This document shows positions 7,469 through 15,089 of a stretch of DNA of 64,000 nt, piece after piece. The stretch comes from WHSW01 sp963842795 (GTDB taxonomy: Bacteria > Actinomycetota > Thermoleophilia > Solirubrobacterales > 70-9), in the NCBI GenBank assembly GCA_963842795.1, contig CAWJHV010000028.1:1-64000 (forward strand). The letters run 5' to 3'. The position numbers and the translations under genes are program-made. The notes under the pieces were generated by a model. That model was not told where the DNA came from. It ran no database searches and worked only from the letters and a program-made list of their open reading frames with translations. Position 1 is the stretch's first letter, and each line of letters starts with the position of its first letter.

Positions 7469-9733
7469 ATGGGCGCCACGGACACCCCTTTCGACCTCGT
7501 CGAGGTCAAGCTCAGTCCCCCATCGACTCGGCCGGGGACGGTCGCGAAGACGGACGTGATCGCAGGGCTGGGCGCAGCGGGCGTGCCGCTCGTGACTGTG
7601 GTCGCGCCGGCCGGCTACGGTAAGACCACCTTCCTCGCGCGCTGGGCCGAGGCTGATCCTCGTCCCTTTGCCTGGGTCGCGCTCGACGGCCGGGACGACG
7701 ACCCGGTCGTCCTCCTGCGGTACGTCGCGGCCGGCATGCACCGGGTCGAATCCCTGGCGCCCGAGGTTTTCGACGCCCTGTCCGGCCCGAGCGGATCGAA
7801 CTGGGCGAAACGCGTCGTCCGCCTCGGCAACGCGTTGGCAGCGCGCGAGCAGCCGTTCGTGCTCGCGTTCGACGACCTGCACGCCGTCAACAATCCCGCC
7901 TGCCTGGACGTGATCGCCGAGTTGCTGGAGTCCGTCCCCGCGGGATCGCAGATCGCGATCGCGAGCCGGGAGGAGCCGGCGCTGCCGCTCGGCCGCTGGC
8001 GCGCGCACGGCTGGGTGCGCGAACTCGGTCCAGCGGAGCTGCGGCTGGACGACGCCGAGGCGGAACTGCTCCTGCGGGCAGCCGGGATCGAGTTGGGCGA
8101 GGCCGAGGTCACCGAGCTGACGGAGCGCACGGAAGGCTGGCCCGCCGGTCTGTATCTGGCCGCTCTGTCGATCCAAGCCGGCTCTCCGAGCTCGGCGAGC
8201 GCCGCGGCTTTCACCGGCGACGACCGGTTCGTCGCGGATTACTTCCGGACCGAGCTGATCTCGCGGCTGCCGGACGGTGAGGCGCGGTTTCTCAAGCACA
8301 CCTCCGTACTCGAGCGGATGTGCGGCGGACTCTGCGACTCGGTGGTCGAGTCGTCGGGGTCGGCCGATGTGCTCGAGCGGCTCGAGCGTGCGAACAGCTT
8401 CGTCGTCCCGCTCGACCGGCGGGGCGAGTGGTATCGCTACCACCACCTGTTCGCGGAGTTGCTGCGCAATGAGCTGGAGCGCGCCGAGCCGGACGTGGCT
8501 GCCGAGCTCAACCGCCGGGCGATGGCTTGGTGCGTCGCCCACGACCTGCCGGAGGCAGCCGTGGTCTACGGCCATGCCGCCGGCGAGACCGACACCGTTG
8601 CCGGTTTGGTCGATGCGCTCGCGCTGCCGACCCACTACGACGGGCGGATGGAGACCCTGGAGGGATGGCTCAGGTGGTTCAGCGAGGACGAGCTGAGGCG
8701 CTATCCCGCACTCGCCGTCCAGGGTGCCTGGCTCAGGGCATTGACCGGTCGCTCCGCGGAGGCCGAGACCTGGCTCGCTCTCGCCGAGGGGTCGTCGTCG
8801 ACCATTCCGCTCTCGGACGGCAGCGAGACGATCGAGCCCTGGGTGGCGATTCTGCGGGCGGGCATGATGCCCGACGGTGTCGATCGCGCCCTTCTCGACG
8901 GCGACCTCGCGCTCGAGCAGCTCGCTCCGGCGAGCCCGTGGATGCCGGCCGCGCTCGTCCTCCGAGGCATGGCCCATGCGCTACTCGGCGCCACGGAGGG
9001 CGCGACCGACGACCTCACGGCGGCGGTCGCCGACGCCCGCGGCGCCACCCAGCCCGTGACCCTGGCGCACGCGCAGCTGGCGCTCCTTGCTGCCGGGCAA
9101 GGAAAGTGGAACGAAGCCGGACCCGCGGCCCGCGCGGCCCTGGAATTGGTCGAGGCGGCGGACCTCAGCGAGTACTCGAGCAGCGCGCTCATTTATGTGG
9201 CAGTGGCGCGTGTCGCGATCCACGAGGGGCGACATGAGGATGCCCGCGCAGCAATTACCAGCGCTCACCGCCTCCGCCCGCTGCTCGACTACGGCCTTCC
9301 CTGGCTCACTGTCCAGGTCGGGCTCGAGCTCGCTCGCGCTCATATCGCGCTCGCCGAAGCCGGCCCGGCCCGCACCGTCCTCGCCGAGGTAGAGCGGGTC
9401 CTCGAGCTCCGTCCCGAACTCGGCGTCCTGGTCGAAGACGCTCGCGAACTCCAGAGGCTTGTCGCGGCGACCTCCGGGCCGGACGGCGCCTGGGCGATGA
9501 GCCTGACCGGCGCGGAGTTGCGCCTGCTCCCGTACCTGGCCACGCACCTCACGTTCCCGGGGATCGCGAGCAGGCTGTTCATCTCACGTAACACCGTCAA
9601 GAGCGAGGCCGTGTCGATCTACCGCAAGCTCGGTGTCTCGTCCCGTAACGACGCGATCGAACGGGCCGTGGAGGTGGGCCTCCTTGACGACTCGATCTAC
9701 CCGCGACGTTCAGATCTCATCCCGGAAGGATGA
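7469..9733 (+). CDS. MalT-type LuxR-family ATP-dependent transcriptional regulator
   Basis: 754 aa, typical length for MalT/LAL-type activators. Walker A APAGYGKTT at about residues 46-54; Walker B-like FVLAFDDLHAV; the SREEPALPLGRWR and WPAGLYLAALS segments are those of the signal-transduction ATPase (NACHT/STAND) core. The middle is a helical TPR-like array. The C-terminus is a LuxR HTH: ATHLTFPGIASRLFISRNTVKSEAVSIYRKLGVSSR. I chose the ATG at 7469 because a -10-like TAGGAT lies 8 nt upstream (leaderless style) and the domain begins soon after; an upstream in-frame start at 7418 is possible. Last codons overlap the next gene (ATGA). Confidence 0.9.
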   Translation: MGATDTPFDLVEVKLSPPSTRPGTVAKTDVIAGLGAAGVPLVTVVAPAGYGKTTFLARWAEADPRPFAWVALDGRDDDPVVLLRYVAAGMHRVESLAPEVFDALSGPSGSNWAKRVVRLGNALAAREQPFVLAFDDLHAVNNPACLDVIAELLESVPAGSQIAIASREEPALPLGRWRAHGWVRELGPAELRLDDAEAELLLRAAGIELGEAEVTELTERTEGWPAGLYLAALSIQAGSPSSASAAAFTGDDRFVADYFRTELISRLPDGEARFLKHTSVLERMCGGLCDSVVESSGSADVLERLERANSFVVPLDRRGEWYRYHHLFAELLRNELERAEPDVAAELNRRAMAWCVAHDLPEAAVVYGHAAGETDTVAGLVDALALPTHYDGRMETLEGWLRWFSEDELRRYPALAVQGAWLRALTGRSAEAETWLALAEGSSSTIPLSDGSETIEPWVAILRAGMMPDGVDRALLDGDLALEQLAPASPWMPAALVLRGMAHALLGATEGATDDLTAAVADARGATQPVTLAHAQLALLAAGQGKWNEAGPAARAALELVEAADLSEYSSSALIYVAVARVAIHEGRHEDARAAITSAHRLRPLLDYGLPWLTVQVGLELARAHIALAEAGPARTVLAEVERVLELRPELGVLVEDARELQRLVAATSGPDGAWAMSLTGAELRLLPYLATHLTFPGIASRLFISRNTVKSEAVSIYRKLGVSSRNDAIERAVEVGLLDDSIYPRRSDLIPEG

Positions 9734-10116
9734 TGCGAAGAGCGTCAGGACCTGCTCGCATGAGGGGCGCGATGGACGACCACAGAACGCACCTCCGCCG
9801 CCTCGCGGTCCACGACGACGCCCTCCTCAAGGCGAGCGCCGCTGAGGCGGGCTCTGCCGAAGAATCGGCGATCGACGAGCGGACGACGGAACTGGTGCGC
9901 GTCGCCGCGACGATCGCCGTCAACGCGGCATCCTCCTCGTTTCAGAGGGCCGTGGCACACGCGCTCGCGGCTGGCGTGACCGCCGAGGAGATCGTCGCCA
10001 CGCTCGAGGCGGTGACGCCGGTGACGGGCGCCGCGCGAGTCGTCCAGTGCGCCCCGAAGGTCGCGCTGGCGCTCGACTACGACGTCGACGCCGCCCTGGA
10101 GCTGCACGACCCCTGA
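9730..10116 (+). CDS. Carboxymuconolactone decarboxylase/AhpD-like protein
   Basis: Up to 128 aa. The ATG at 9730 overlaps the stop of the LuxR-type gene (ATGA), pointing to coupled translation; a later ATG at 9772 (MDDHRTHLRRLAVHD) is an alternative that removes a basic leader. The core ERTTELVRVAATIAVNAASSS, then AVAHALAAGVTAEEIVATLEAV, has the all-helical CMD fold pattern (PF02627). The redox Cys pair of true AhpD is absent: the usual C-x-x-C-H region reads NAASSSFQRAVAH, so a peroxidase role is unlikely. Similar proteins accompany MalT-type regulators; function unknown. Confidence 0.75.
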   Translation: MMRRASGPARMRGAMDDHRTHLRRLAVHDDALLKASAAEAGSAEESAIDERTTELVRVAATIAVNAASSSFQRAVAHALAAGVTAEEIVATLEAVTPVTGAARVVQCAPKVALALDYDVDAALELHDP

Positions 10117-10401
10117 CCCGCGCGGCCTCGGGCCTGGAGGCTGATCGCGATTTCATGCGATTTGGACGATGACCAGCGGTCCGGGCCGAGGTTCAATCGA
10201 CTCAGTCAAGCGATTTCCGGCGGGACTTGCGCTTCCGCCGGACGCGCTTCACTCGCGAGCCGTCGGTCGGCGTCGCGGGAACTACGGCCATCACTCTGCG
10301 GGGGACTACGCATTGACAGCCGAACGGGCAGCCGCGATCCTCTTGGCCGCGAGGGCCACGCAAGCGGGGCGACCGGCCGAGCGGATGAGGGAGGTGCTGA
10401 G
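10117..10401. promoter_or_regulatory. Intergenic region with a copy of the GGACGATG motif
   Basis: 285 bp without a convincing gene. TGCGATTTGGACGATG at 10156-10171 resembles the right arm of the inverted repeat at 5781-5801 (CGATTGGACGATG). A ribosome-binding stretch GGATGAGGGAGG precedes the ATG at 10402. No terminator was seen after the AhpD-like gene. Confidence 0.4.
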
Positions 10402-11730
10402 ATGACGACGAAGTCCACGATGAGCGCGATCGAGGCCGATGTCGGGCGACGGCTGGGCGGGGCGAGCGTCGTCTTCGCGACGCTCGCGGTTCTGCTTGGG
10501 CTCGGTGCCGCGGTCGCCGGCGCCGCGTTCTCTGCGCCCGTCAACCTCTCCGTCGCCGGGCAGAACGCCGTTAACTCCCAGGTCGCAAGCGACGCCGACG
10601 GCGACGCGGTCGCGGTCTGGCAAGGCTACGACGGCTCGAACTACCGCGTCCAGGCGCGCTCGCTCTCGGCCGCCGGCGTTCTCGGGCCGATCAAGACGCT
10701 CTCCGCCGCCGGGCAGTTCGCCGATTACCCCCAGGTCGCGAGCGACGCCGACGGCGACGCGGTCGCGGTCTGGCACAACGACTCGAACTCCCGCGTCCAG
10801 GCGCGCTCGCTCTCGGCCGCCGGCGTTCTCGGGCCGGCCGAGAACCTCTCCGCCGCCGGACAGGAGGCATATTTCCCCCAGATCGCAAGCGACGCCGACG
10901 GCGACGCGGTCGCGGTCTGGCAGCGATCGGACGGCTCGAGCGACCGCGTCCAGGCGCGGACCATCTCGGCCGCTGGCGTCCTGGAGCCGATCAAGAACCT
11001 CTCCCCCGCCGGGCAGGACGCCGTTGGCGCCCAGGTCGCAAGCGACGCCGACGGCGACGCGGTCGCGGTCTGGCAGAACGACTCGAACTCCCGGGTCCAG
11101 GCGCGCTCGATCTCGGCCGCGGGCGTCCTCGGGCCGATCGAGAACGTCTCCGCCGCCGGGCAGGACGCGTCCGAGCCCCAGGTCGCAAGCGACGCCGACG
11201 GCGACGCCGTCGCGGTCTGGAAGCGCGCCGTCGGTGAGGACTACAGCGTCCAGGCGCGGACGATCTCGGCCGCCGGCGTCCTCGGGTCGATCGAGAACCT
11301 CTCCGCCGCCGGGCAAACCGCCGTTGGCGCCCAGGTCGCAAGCGACGCCGACGGCGACGCGGTCGCGGTCTGGCACCGCTACGACGGCTCGCGCTACCGC
11401 GTCCAGGCGCGGACGATCTCGGCCGCCGGCGTCCTCGGGCCGACCAGGACCCTCTCCGCCGCCGGGGAGAACGCCTTTCTGCCCCAGGTCGCAAGCGACG
11501 CCGACGGCGACGCGGTCGCGGTCTGGTACCGCTTCGACGGCTCGAAGGACCGCGTGCAGGCACGGACGATCCCGGCCGCCGGCGTCCTCGGGCCGATCAA
11601 GAACCTCTCCGCCGCCGGGCAGAACGCCAATGGCCCCCAGGTTGCAAGCGACGCCGACGGCGACGCGGTCGCGGTCTGGTACCGCCTCGACGGCACGAAC
11701 AACCGCGTCCAGGCGTCCCGGGGGCCGTAG
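10402..11730 (+). CDS. Secreted protein of eight ~51-residue repeats (beta-propeller-like)
   Basis: 442 aa. ATG at 10402 follows GGGAGG. An N-terminal signal/anchor segment (VVFATLAVLLGLGAAVAGA, about 34-52) precedes eight tandem copies of a unit that can be summarised as LSAAGQ-x4-PQVASDADGD-AVAVW-x4-DGS-x2-RVQAR-x-ISAAGVLGP. Units are 51 or 49 residues long; the shorter ones lack two residues before RVQ. Repeats of this length with V-A-V-W strands and Asp-rich turns fit beta-propeller blades, and the DADGDA turns may bind Ca2+. The last unit ends abruptly at RVQASRGP. Exported or surface protein; ligand unknown. Longer frames open on both strands are by-products of repeat composition. Confidence 0.85.
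   Translation: MTTKSTMSAIEADVGRRLGGASVVFATLAVLLGLGAAVAGAAFSAPVNLSVAGQNAVNSQVASDADGDAVAVWQGYDGSNYRVQARSLSAAGVLGPIKTLSAAGQFADYPQVASDADGDAVAVWHNDSNSRVQARSLSAAGVLGPAENLSAAGQEAYFPQIASDADGDAVAVWQRSDGSSDRVQARTISAAGVLEPIKNLSPAGQDAVGAQVASDADGDAVAVWQNDSNSRVQARSISAAGVLGPIENVSAAGQDASEPQVASDADGDAVAVWKRAVGEDYSVQARTISAAGVLGSIENLSAAGQTAVGAQVASDADGDAVAVWHRYDGSRYRVQARTISAAGVLGPTRTLSAAGENAFLPQVASDADGDAVAVWYRFDGSKDRVQARTIPAAGVLGPIKNLSAAGQNANGPQVASDADGDAVAVWYRLDGTNNRVQASRGP
10540..11728 (+). repeat. Tandem DNA repeat, 8 units of 153 or 147 bp
   Basis: The anchor CAGGTCGCAAGCGACGCC recurs at 10579, 10732, 10879 (CAGATC variant), 11032, 11179, 11332, 11485 and 11638. Spacings are 153, 147, 153, 147, 153, 153 and 153 bp, all multiples of three. 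The nucleotide sequence of the core is nearly invariant including third positions, which indicates recent amplification or gene conversion. Confidence 0.9.
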
Positions 11731-11909
11731 GCGTCGACCGCTGAGCGCCGGGCGGCCCGCCCTTCGTCGATCCGTCAAGCCGAAGCGGGTGAATCCTGGC
11801 CGTTTTACGCTCCCGCGTGATGCTGGCACTGCTCGTGGTCGCGCAAGGCGACAGCGGCACCGCGGAAGCAGCAAGTCTCGCAAGCCCAGACCACGACTAG
11901 ATTCCGCTG

Positions 11910-12668
11910 ATGAGCTTTGCCGTCGGCCCCGACGCGTACGACCGGTTCATGGGCAGGTATTCGGTGCCGCTCGCACCGAAGCTCGCCGACTTCGCCGACG
12001 TCGTGTCCGGTCAGCGCGTGCTCGACGTCGGTTGCGGGCCAGGCGCGCTGACGGCCGTCCTGGCCGACCGGCTGGGGGCCGAGGCCGTCACGGCCATCGA
12101 TCCCTCGGAGTCCTTCGTGGCCGCCGCTCGCGGTCGTCATCCTGGGGTGACGGTCCAACGTGCCGCCGCCGAGCGACTCCCGTTCGACGACCGGGAGTTC
12201 GACGCCGCGCTGGCGGAGCTGGTTGTCCACTTCATGGTCGAGCCTGTCGCTGGGCTGCGCGAGATGGCGCGCGTTACGCGCGGGCGGGGCGTCGTCGCAG
12301 CGTGTGTATGGGATCACGGTGGCGGCCACGGGCCGCTGAGCCTGTTTTGGGACGCGGCGCGCGAGCTCGACCCCGACGTCCGGGACGAGTCGCAGCTCGC
12401 CGGCTCGCGCCAGGGCCACCTCGCCCAGCTCCTTGGCGAGGCCGGACTCGATGCGATCGAGGAGAGCAGCCTCTGGGTCGAGGTTGAGCATCCGAGCTTC
12501 GATGACTGGTGGGAGCCGTTCCTGCTCGGCGTCGGGCCCGCTGGCAGCTTTGCTGGTGGTCTACCCGCCGCGCGCCGGGATCGGCTGCGCGAGCTGTGCC
12601 GCGAGTTGCTGCCTCCGGCGCCGTTCCTGGTCAAGGCCCGGGCCTGGGCAGCCCGGGGTCGCGCATAA
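11910..12668 (+). CDS. SAM-dependent class I methyltransferase
   Basis: 252 aa. Motif I VLDVGCGPG (about 38-45), an acidic motif AIDPSES at the end of beta-2, LPFDDREFDAALAELVVHFM around motif IV, and EMARVTRGRGVVAACVWD as post-motif: the UbiE/Methyltransf_11 arrangement. It opens MSFAVGPDAYDRFMGRYS, a sequence common in actinobacterial small-molecule methyltransferases. The substrate cannot be read from sequence. It stands alone, 180 bp after the repeat protein and 109 bp before the GbsR-like gene. The 11731-11909 gap shows no gene. Confidence 0.85.
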   Translation: MSFAVGPDAYDRFMGRYSVPLAPKLADFADVVSGQRVLDVGCGPGALTAVLADRLGAEAVTAIDPSESFVAAARGRHPGVTVQRAAAERLPFDDREFDAALAELVVHFMVEPVAGLREMARVTRGRGVVAACVWDHGGGHGPLSLFWDAARELDPDVRDESQLAGSRQGHLAQLLGEAGLDAIEESSLWVEVEHPSFDDWWEPFLLGVGPAGSFAGGLPAARRDRLRELCRELLPPAPFLVKARAWAARGRA

Positions 12669-12727
12669 CCACAGCGATTCTTCAATGGTTGTTCTTCCCA
12701 TGCGGAGCAATCGTTTCGCTCATGACT

Positions 12728-12771
12728 GAGATAACACAAATTAGTGATATCTCTGAAAGATGTGCTATATT
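12728..12771 (+). promoter_or_regulatory. Promoter with imperfect palindrome ahead of GbsR/MarR gene
   Basis: An AT-rich island in GC-rich DNA. GAGATA (12728-12733) and TATCTC (12748-12753) form a spaced inverted repeat. TATATT at 12766-12771 is a good -10 only 6 nt before the ATG at 12778, implying a leaderless or nearly leaderless transcript. TTAGTG (12741-12746) is the best, poor -35. Position fits autoregulation by the MarR-type product (inference). Confidence 0.5.
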
Positions 12772-12777
12772 CGTCGC

Positions 12778-13266
12778 ATGCTGCACGATGAACAACTCAC
12801 CTTCGCCGATCACCTCGGCCGTTTCTACGCCCGTCGCTACGCGTTCCCGCCGATGGCCGGCCGCGTGCTGGGCTACCTGCTGGTCTGCGATCCGCCCGAC
12901 CAGACGATCGCGGAGTTGAGCGAAGCGCTGCTGGCGAGCCGCAGCGCGGTCACCGGCGCGCTGACCGTTTTGGAGCGCACCGACGCGATCCGACGCTCGC
13001 GCGCGGCGGGAGAGCGGATGGATCGCGTCAGCGTGGACTTCGAGTCCGCCCAGTCACGGGGATTCGACGTCTCCGAGTACCGGGAGTTGGGCGACCTGGC
13101 CAGAGAGGGCCTCGAGGTGCTCAAGGACGCGTCGCCCGAGCGCAGGGCGACGCTGGTGGAGATGGCGGCGTTCGCAGACTGGCTGGTCGAGCGGATGGGC
13201 GTCATGCAAGAGGAGTGGGAGGCGCACCGTGAAGCGCTGCGCGCCTCGGGCGAGCTTGGCGAATAG
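12778..13266 (+). CDS. GbsR/MarR-family transcriptional regulator
   Basis: 162 aa. Starts MLHDEQLTFADHLGRFYARR; the winged helix covers GRVLGYLLVCDPPDQTIAELSEALLASRSAVTGALTVLE, in which 'ASRSAVTGAL' is the recognition helix. This arrangement, with a Phe/Tyr-rich N-terminus and a C-terminal dimer helix, is that of GbsR-like regulators found next to ABC exporters. It lies 42 bp before the ABC ATPase gene on the same strand, so it most likely controls itself and the exporter. An upstream in-frame start at 12760 would lie inside the promoter and is less likely. Confidence 0.85.
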   Translation: MLHDEQLTFADHLGRFYARRYAFPPMAGRVLGYLLVCDPPDQTIAELSEALLASRSAVTGALTVLERTDAIRRSRAAGERMDRVSVDFESAQSRGFDVSEYRELGDLAREGLEVLKDASPERRATLVEMAAFADWLVERMGVMQEEWEAHREALRASGELGE

Positions 13267-13308
13267 ATCTGCGATGCCCGCCGTCCCGATGAAAGAGAGG
13301 AGACAGCG

Positions 13309-14289
13309 ATGAAATCGACATCCGCGATCGAGGCTCATGACCTCGGCAGAACCTTCGGCGACGTGGTCGCGCTCGACGGCCTCAATCTCGAGATCGAGGT
13401 CGGCACCGTGTTCGGCCTGCTCGGACCCAACGGCGCCGGGAAGACGACCCTTGTTCGAATCCTCTCGACGCTGCTCGAACCAACCTCCGGCCGGGCCGCC
13501 GTGCTCGGCCACGACGTGGTCGATCGACCGCTCGCGGTCCGGCGGCGAATCGGCCTCGCGGGGCAGTTCGCGGCGGTCGACGAGGAGCTCACCGGGCGCG
13601 AGAACCTGGAGATGGTGGGGAGGCTCTACCGGCTCCCGCCATCGGAGGCGCGCGCCCGCGGCGCGGAGCTGCTCGAGCGGTTCCGGCTCGACGACGCCGC
13701 CGACCGTCGCGCGGCGACCTATTCGGGCGGCATGCGGCGACGTCTCGACCTCGCGGCAGGGCTGATCGGCAGGCCGCCGGTCGTCCTCCTCGATGAGCCG
13801 ACGGCCGGGCTCGATCCACGCTCCCGGCAAGAGCTGTGGGCCGCCATCGAGGAGCTACAGCGCGAGGGGACCTCGATCCTCCTCACCACCCAGTACCTCG
13901 ACGAGGCCGACCGCCTGGCGCAGCGGATCGCGGTCGTCGACCGCGGCCGGATCTCCGCCGAGGGGACCCCGGCCGAGCTCAAGGCGGCGGTCGGCGGCAG
14001 CGTCCTCAGCGTCCGGCTTGCCGATCTGCGCGATGTCGACGCGGCGACCGACGTGCTGGCGTTCCTCAGCTCGGAGCCGCCGCGGGTTGACACCGCCGAC
14101 GCCGAGATCCGGATCGCGATCTCCGACGCGAGCGCCTCCGCCGAGGCGCTGCGCCGGCTCGACGCGCGACGGCTGACGCCGGCCGCGATCGAGATCCAGC
14201 AACCGAGCCTCGATGACGTCTTCCTGACCCTCACCGGGCGGCCCGCCGAGGCCCAGCCCGAAGACGAACCCGTAAAGGAGGCAGCATGA
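13309..14289 (+). CDS. DrrA-type ABC exporter ATPase
   Basis: 326 aa. Walker A GPNGAGKTT (39-47), Q-loop LAGQFAAVDEELTGREN, signature YSGGMRRRLDLA, Walker B VVLLDEPTAGLDPRS, H-loop position in SILLTTQYLDEAD carries Gln-Tyr as in DrrA-like drug exporters rather than His. A C-terminal DUF4162-like domain follows (SVRLADLRDVDAATDVLAFL). Daunorubicin-resistance (DrrA) subfamily by overall pattern. AGAGAGGAGAC sits before the ATG. The stop overlaps the permease start (ATGA). Substrate unknown; the regulator upstream suggests inducible efflux. Confidence 0.9.
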   Translation: MKSTSAIEAHDLGRTFGDVVALDGLNLEIEVGTVFGLLGPNGAGKTTLVRILSTLLEPTSGRAAVLGHDVVDRPLAVRRRIGLAGQFAAVDEELTGRENLEMVGRLYRLPPSEARARGAELLERFRLDDAADRRAATYSGGMRRRLDLAAGLIGRPPVVLLDEPTAGLDPRSRQELWAAIEELQREGTSILLTTQYLDEADRLAQRIAVVDRGRISAEGTPAELKAAVGGSVLSVRLADLRDVDAATDVLAFLSSEPPRVDTADAEIRIAISDASASAEALRRLDARRLTPAAIEIQQPSLDDVFLTLTGRPAEAQPEDEPVKEAA

Positions 14290-15086
14290 ATGCCACGACC
14301 GCGGTCGCTGAGCGCGACCGACTCACCCTCTCCGAGACCCTCGCCGACACCCGGGTGATGACGGCACGGCAGATCCGCAAGGTCCTGCGCAGGCCGATGT
14401 ATGTCGTCTACCTGTTCGTGCAGCCGGTCATCCTCGTGCTCCTGTTCCGCTACGTGTTCGGCGGGGCGATCGACACCGGCGATGTCAGCTATGTCGACTT
14501 CCTGATGCCCGGGATCATCGTCATGACCGCGATATTCGGCGCCCTCACCACCGGCCTGGGGTTGACCGAGGACATCAAGGCGGGCATCGTGGATCGCTTC
14601 CGATCGCTTCCGATCGCACGGTCGTCGGTCCTCTTCGGCCGGACGGCAGCCGATCTGGCCTTCAACACCGCGACCTTGATCGTGATGGTCGCGATCGGAC
14701 TCGCGGTGGGCTTCCGCCCGAGCGAGCCGATCTACGAGGTGGCGCTGGCGCTCGTCCTGGTTCTCGCCTTCGCCTACGTGTTCTCGTGGATCAGCGCGTT
14801 CGTCGGGATCAAGGTGCGCGACCCGGAGGCCGCCCAGTCGGTCGGCTTCATCTGGGTCTTCCCCCTCGTCTTCGCGTCCTCGGCCTTCGTCCCGACCGAC
14901 TCGATGCCGGGGGCGCTCCAGGCGTTTGCGGAAGTCAATCCGGTGACGCTCGTCGTCGACGCGGCCCGCGCGCTGATGATCGGCGACGGCAGCGCGCTTG
15001 GCCCGGCGCTTGGCACGGTCGCCTGGCTCGTGGGCCTGCTCCTGGTGTTCGTGCCGCTGTCGGTCCGGGCGTTTCGCCGCGCTTAG
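14286..15086 (+). CDS. DrrB-type ABC-2 transporter permease
   Basis: 266 aa integral membrane protein. About six hydrophobic segments, starting at MYVVYLFVQPVILVLLFRYVFGG and ending with TVAWLVGLLLVFVPLSVRAF. The ABC-2 hallmark appears as DFLMPGIIVMTAIFGALTTG, with GIVDRFRSLPIARSSVLFGR, the cytoplasmic loop that contacts the ATPase, and FPLVFASSAFVPTDSMPGAL. Translation is coupled to the ATPase by the ATGA overlap. Ends 3 bp from the stop of the convergent gene, leaving no room for a terminator between them. Confidence 0.9.
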   Translation: MNATTAVAERDRLTLSETLADTRVMTARQIRKVLRRPMYVVYLFVQPVILVLLFRYVFGGAIDTGDVSYVDFLMPGIIVMTAIFGALTTGLGLTEDIKAGIVDRFRSLPIARSSVLFGRTAADLAFNTATLIVMVAIGLAVGFRPSEPIYEVALALVLVLAFAYVFSWISAFVGIKVRDPEAAQSVGFIWVFPLVFASSAFVPTDSMPGALQAFAEVNPVTLVVDAARALMIGDGSALGPALGTVAWLVGLLLVFVPLSVRAFRRA

Positions 15087-15089
15087 ACC

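Noticed and set aside
10306..12487. Very long open frames on both strands opposite and beside the repeat protein
   Set aside because: They come from the codon composition of the tandem repeats; products are Arg/Pro-rich low-complexity sequences, whereas the frame at 10402 gives a signal peptide and regular blades.
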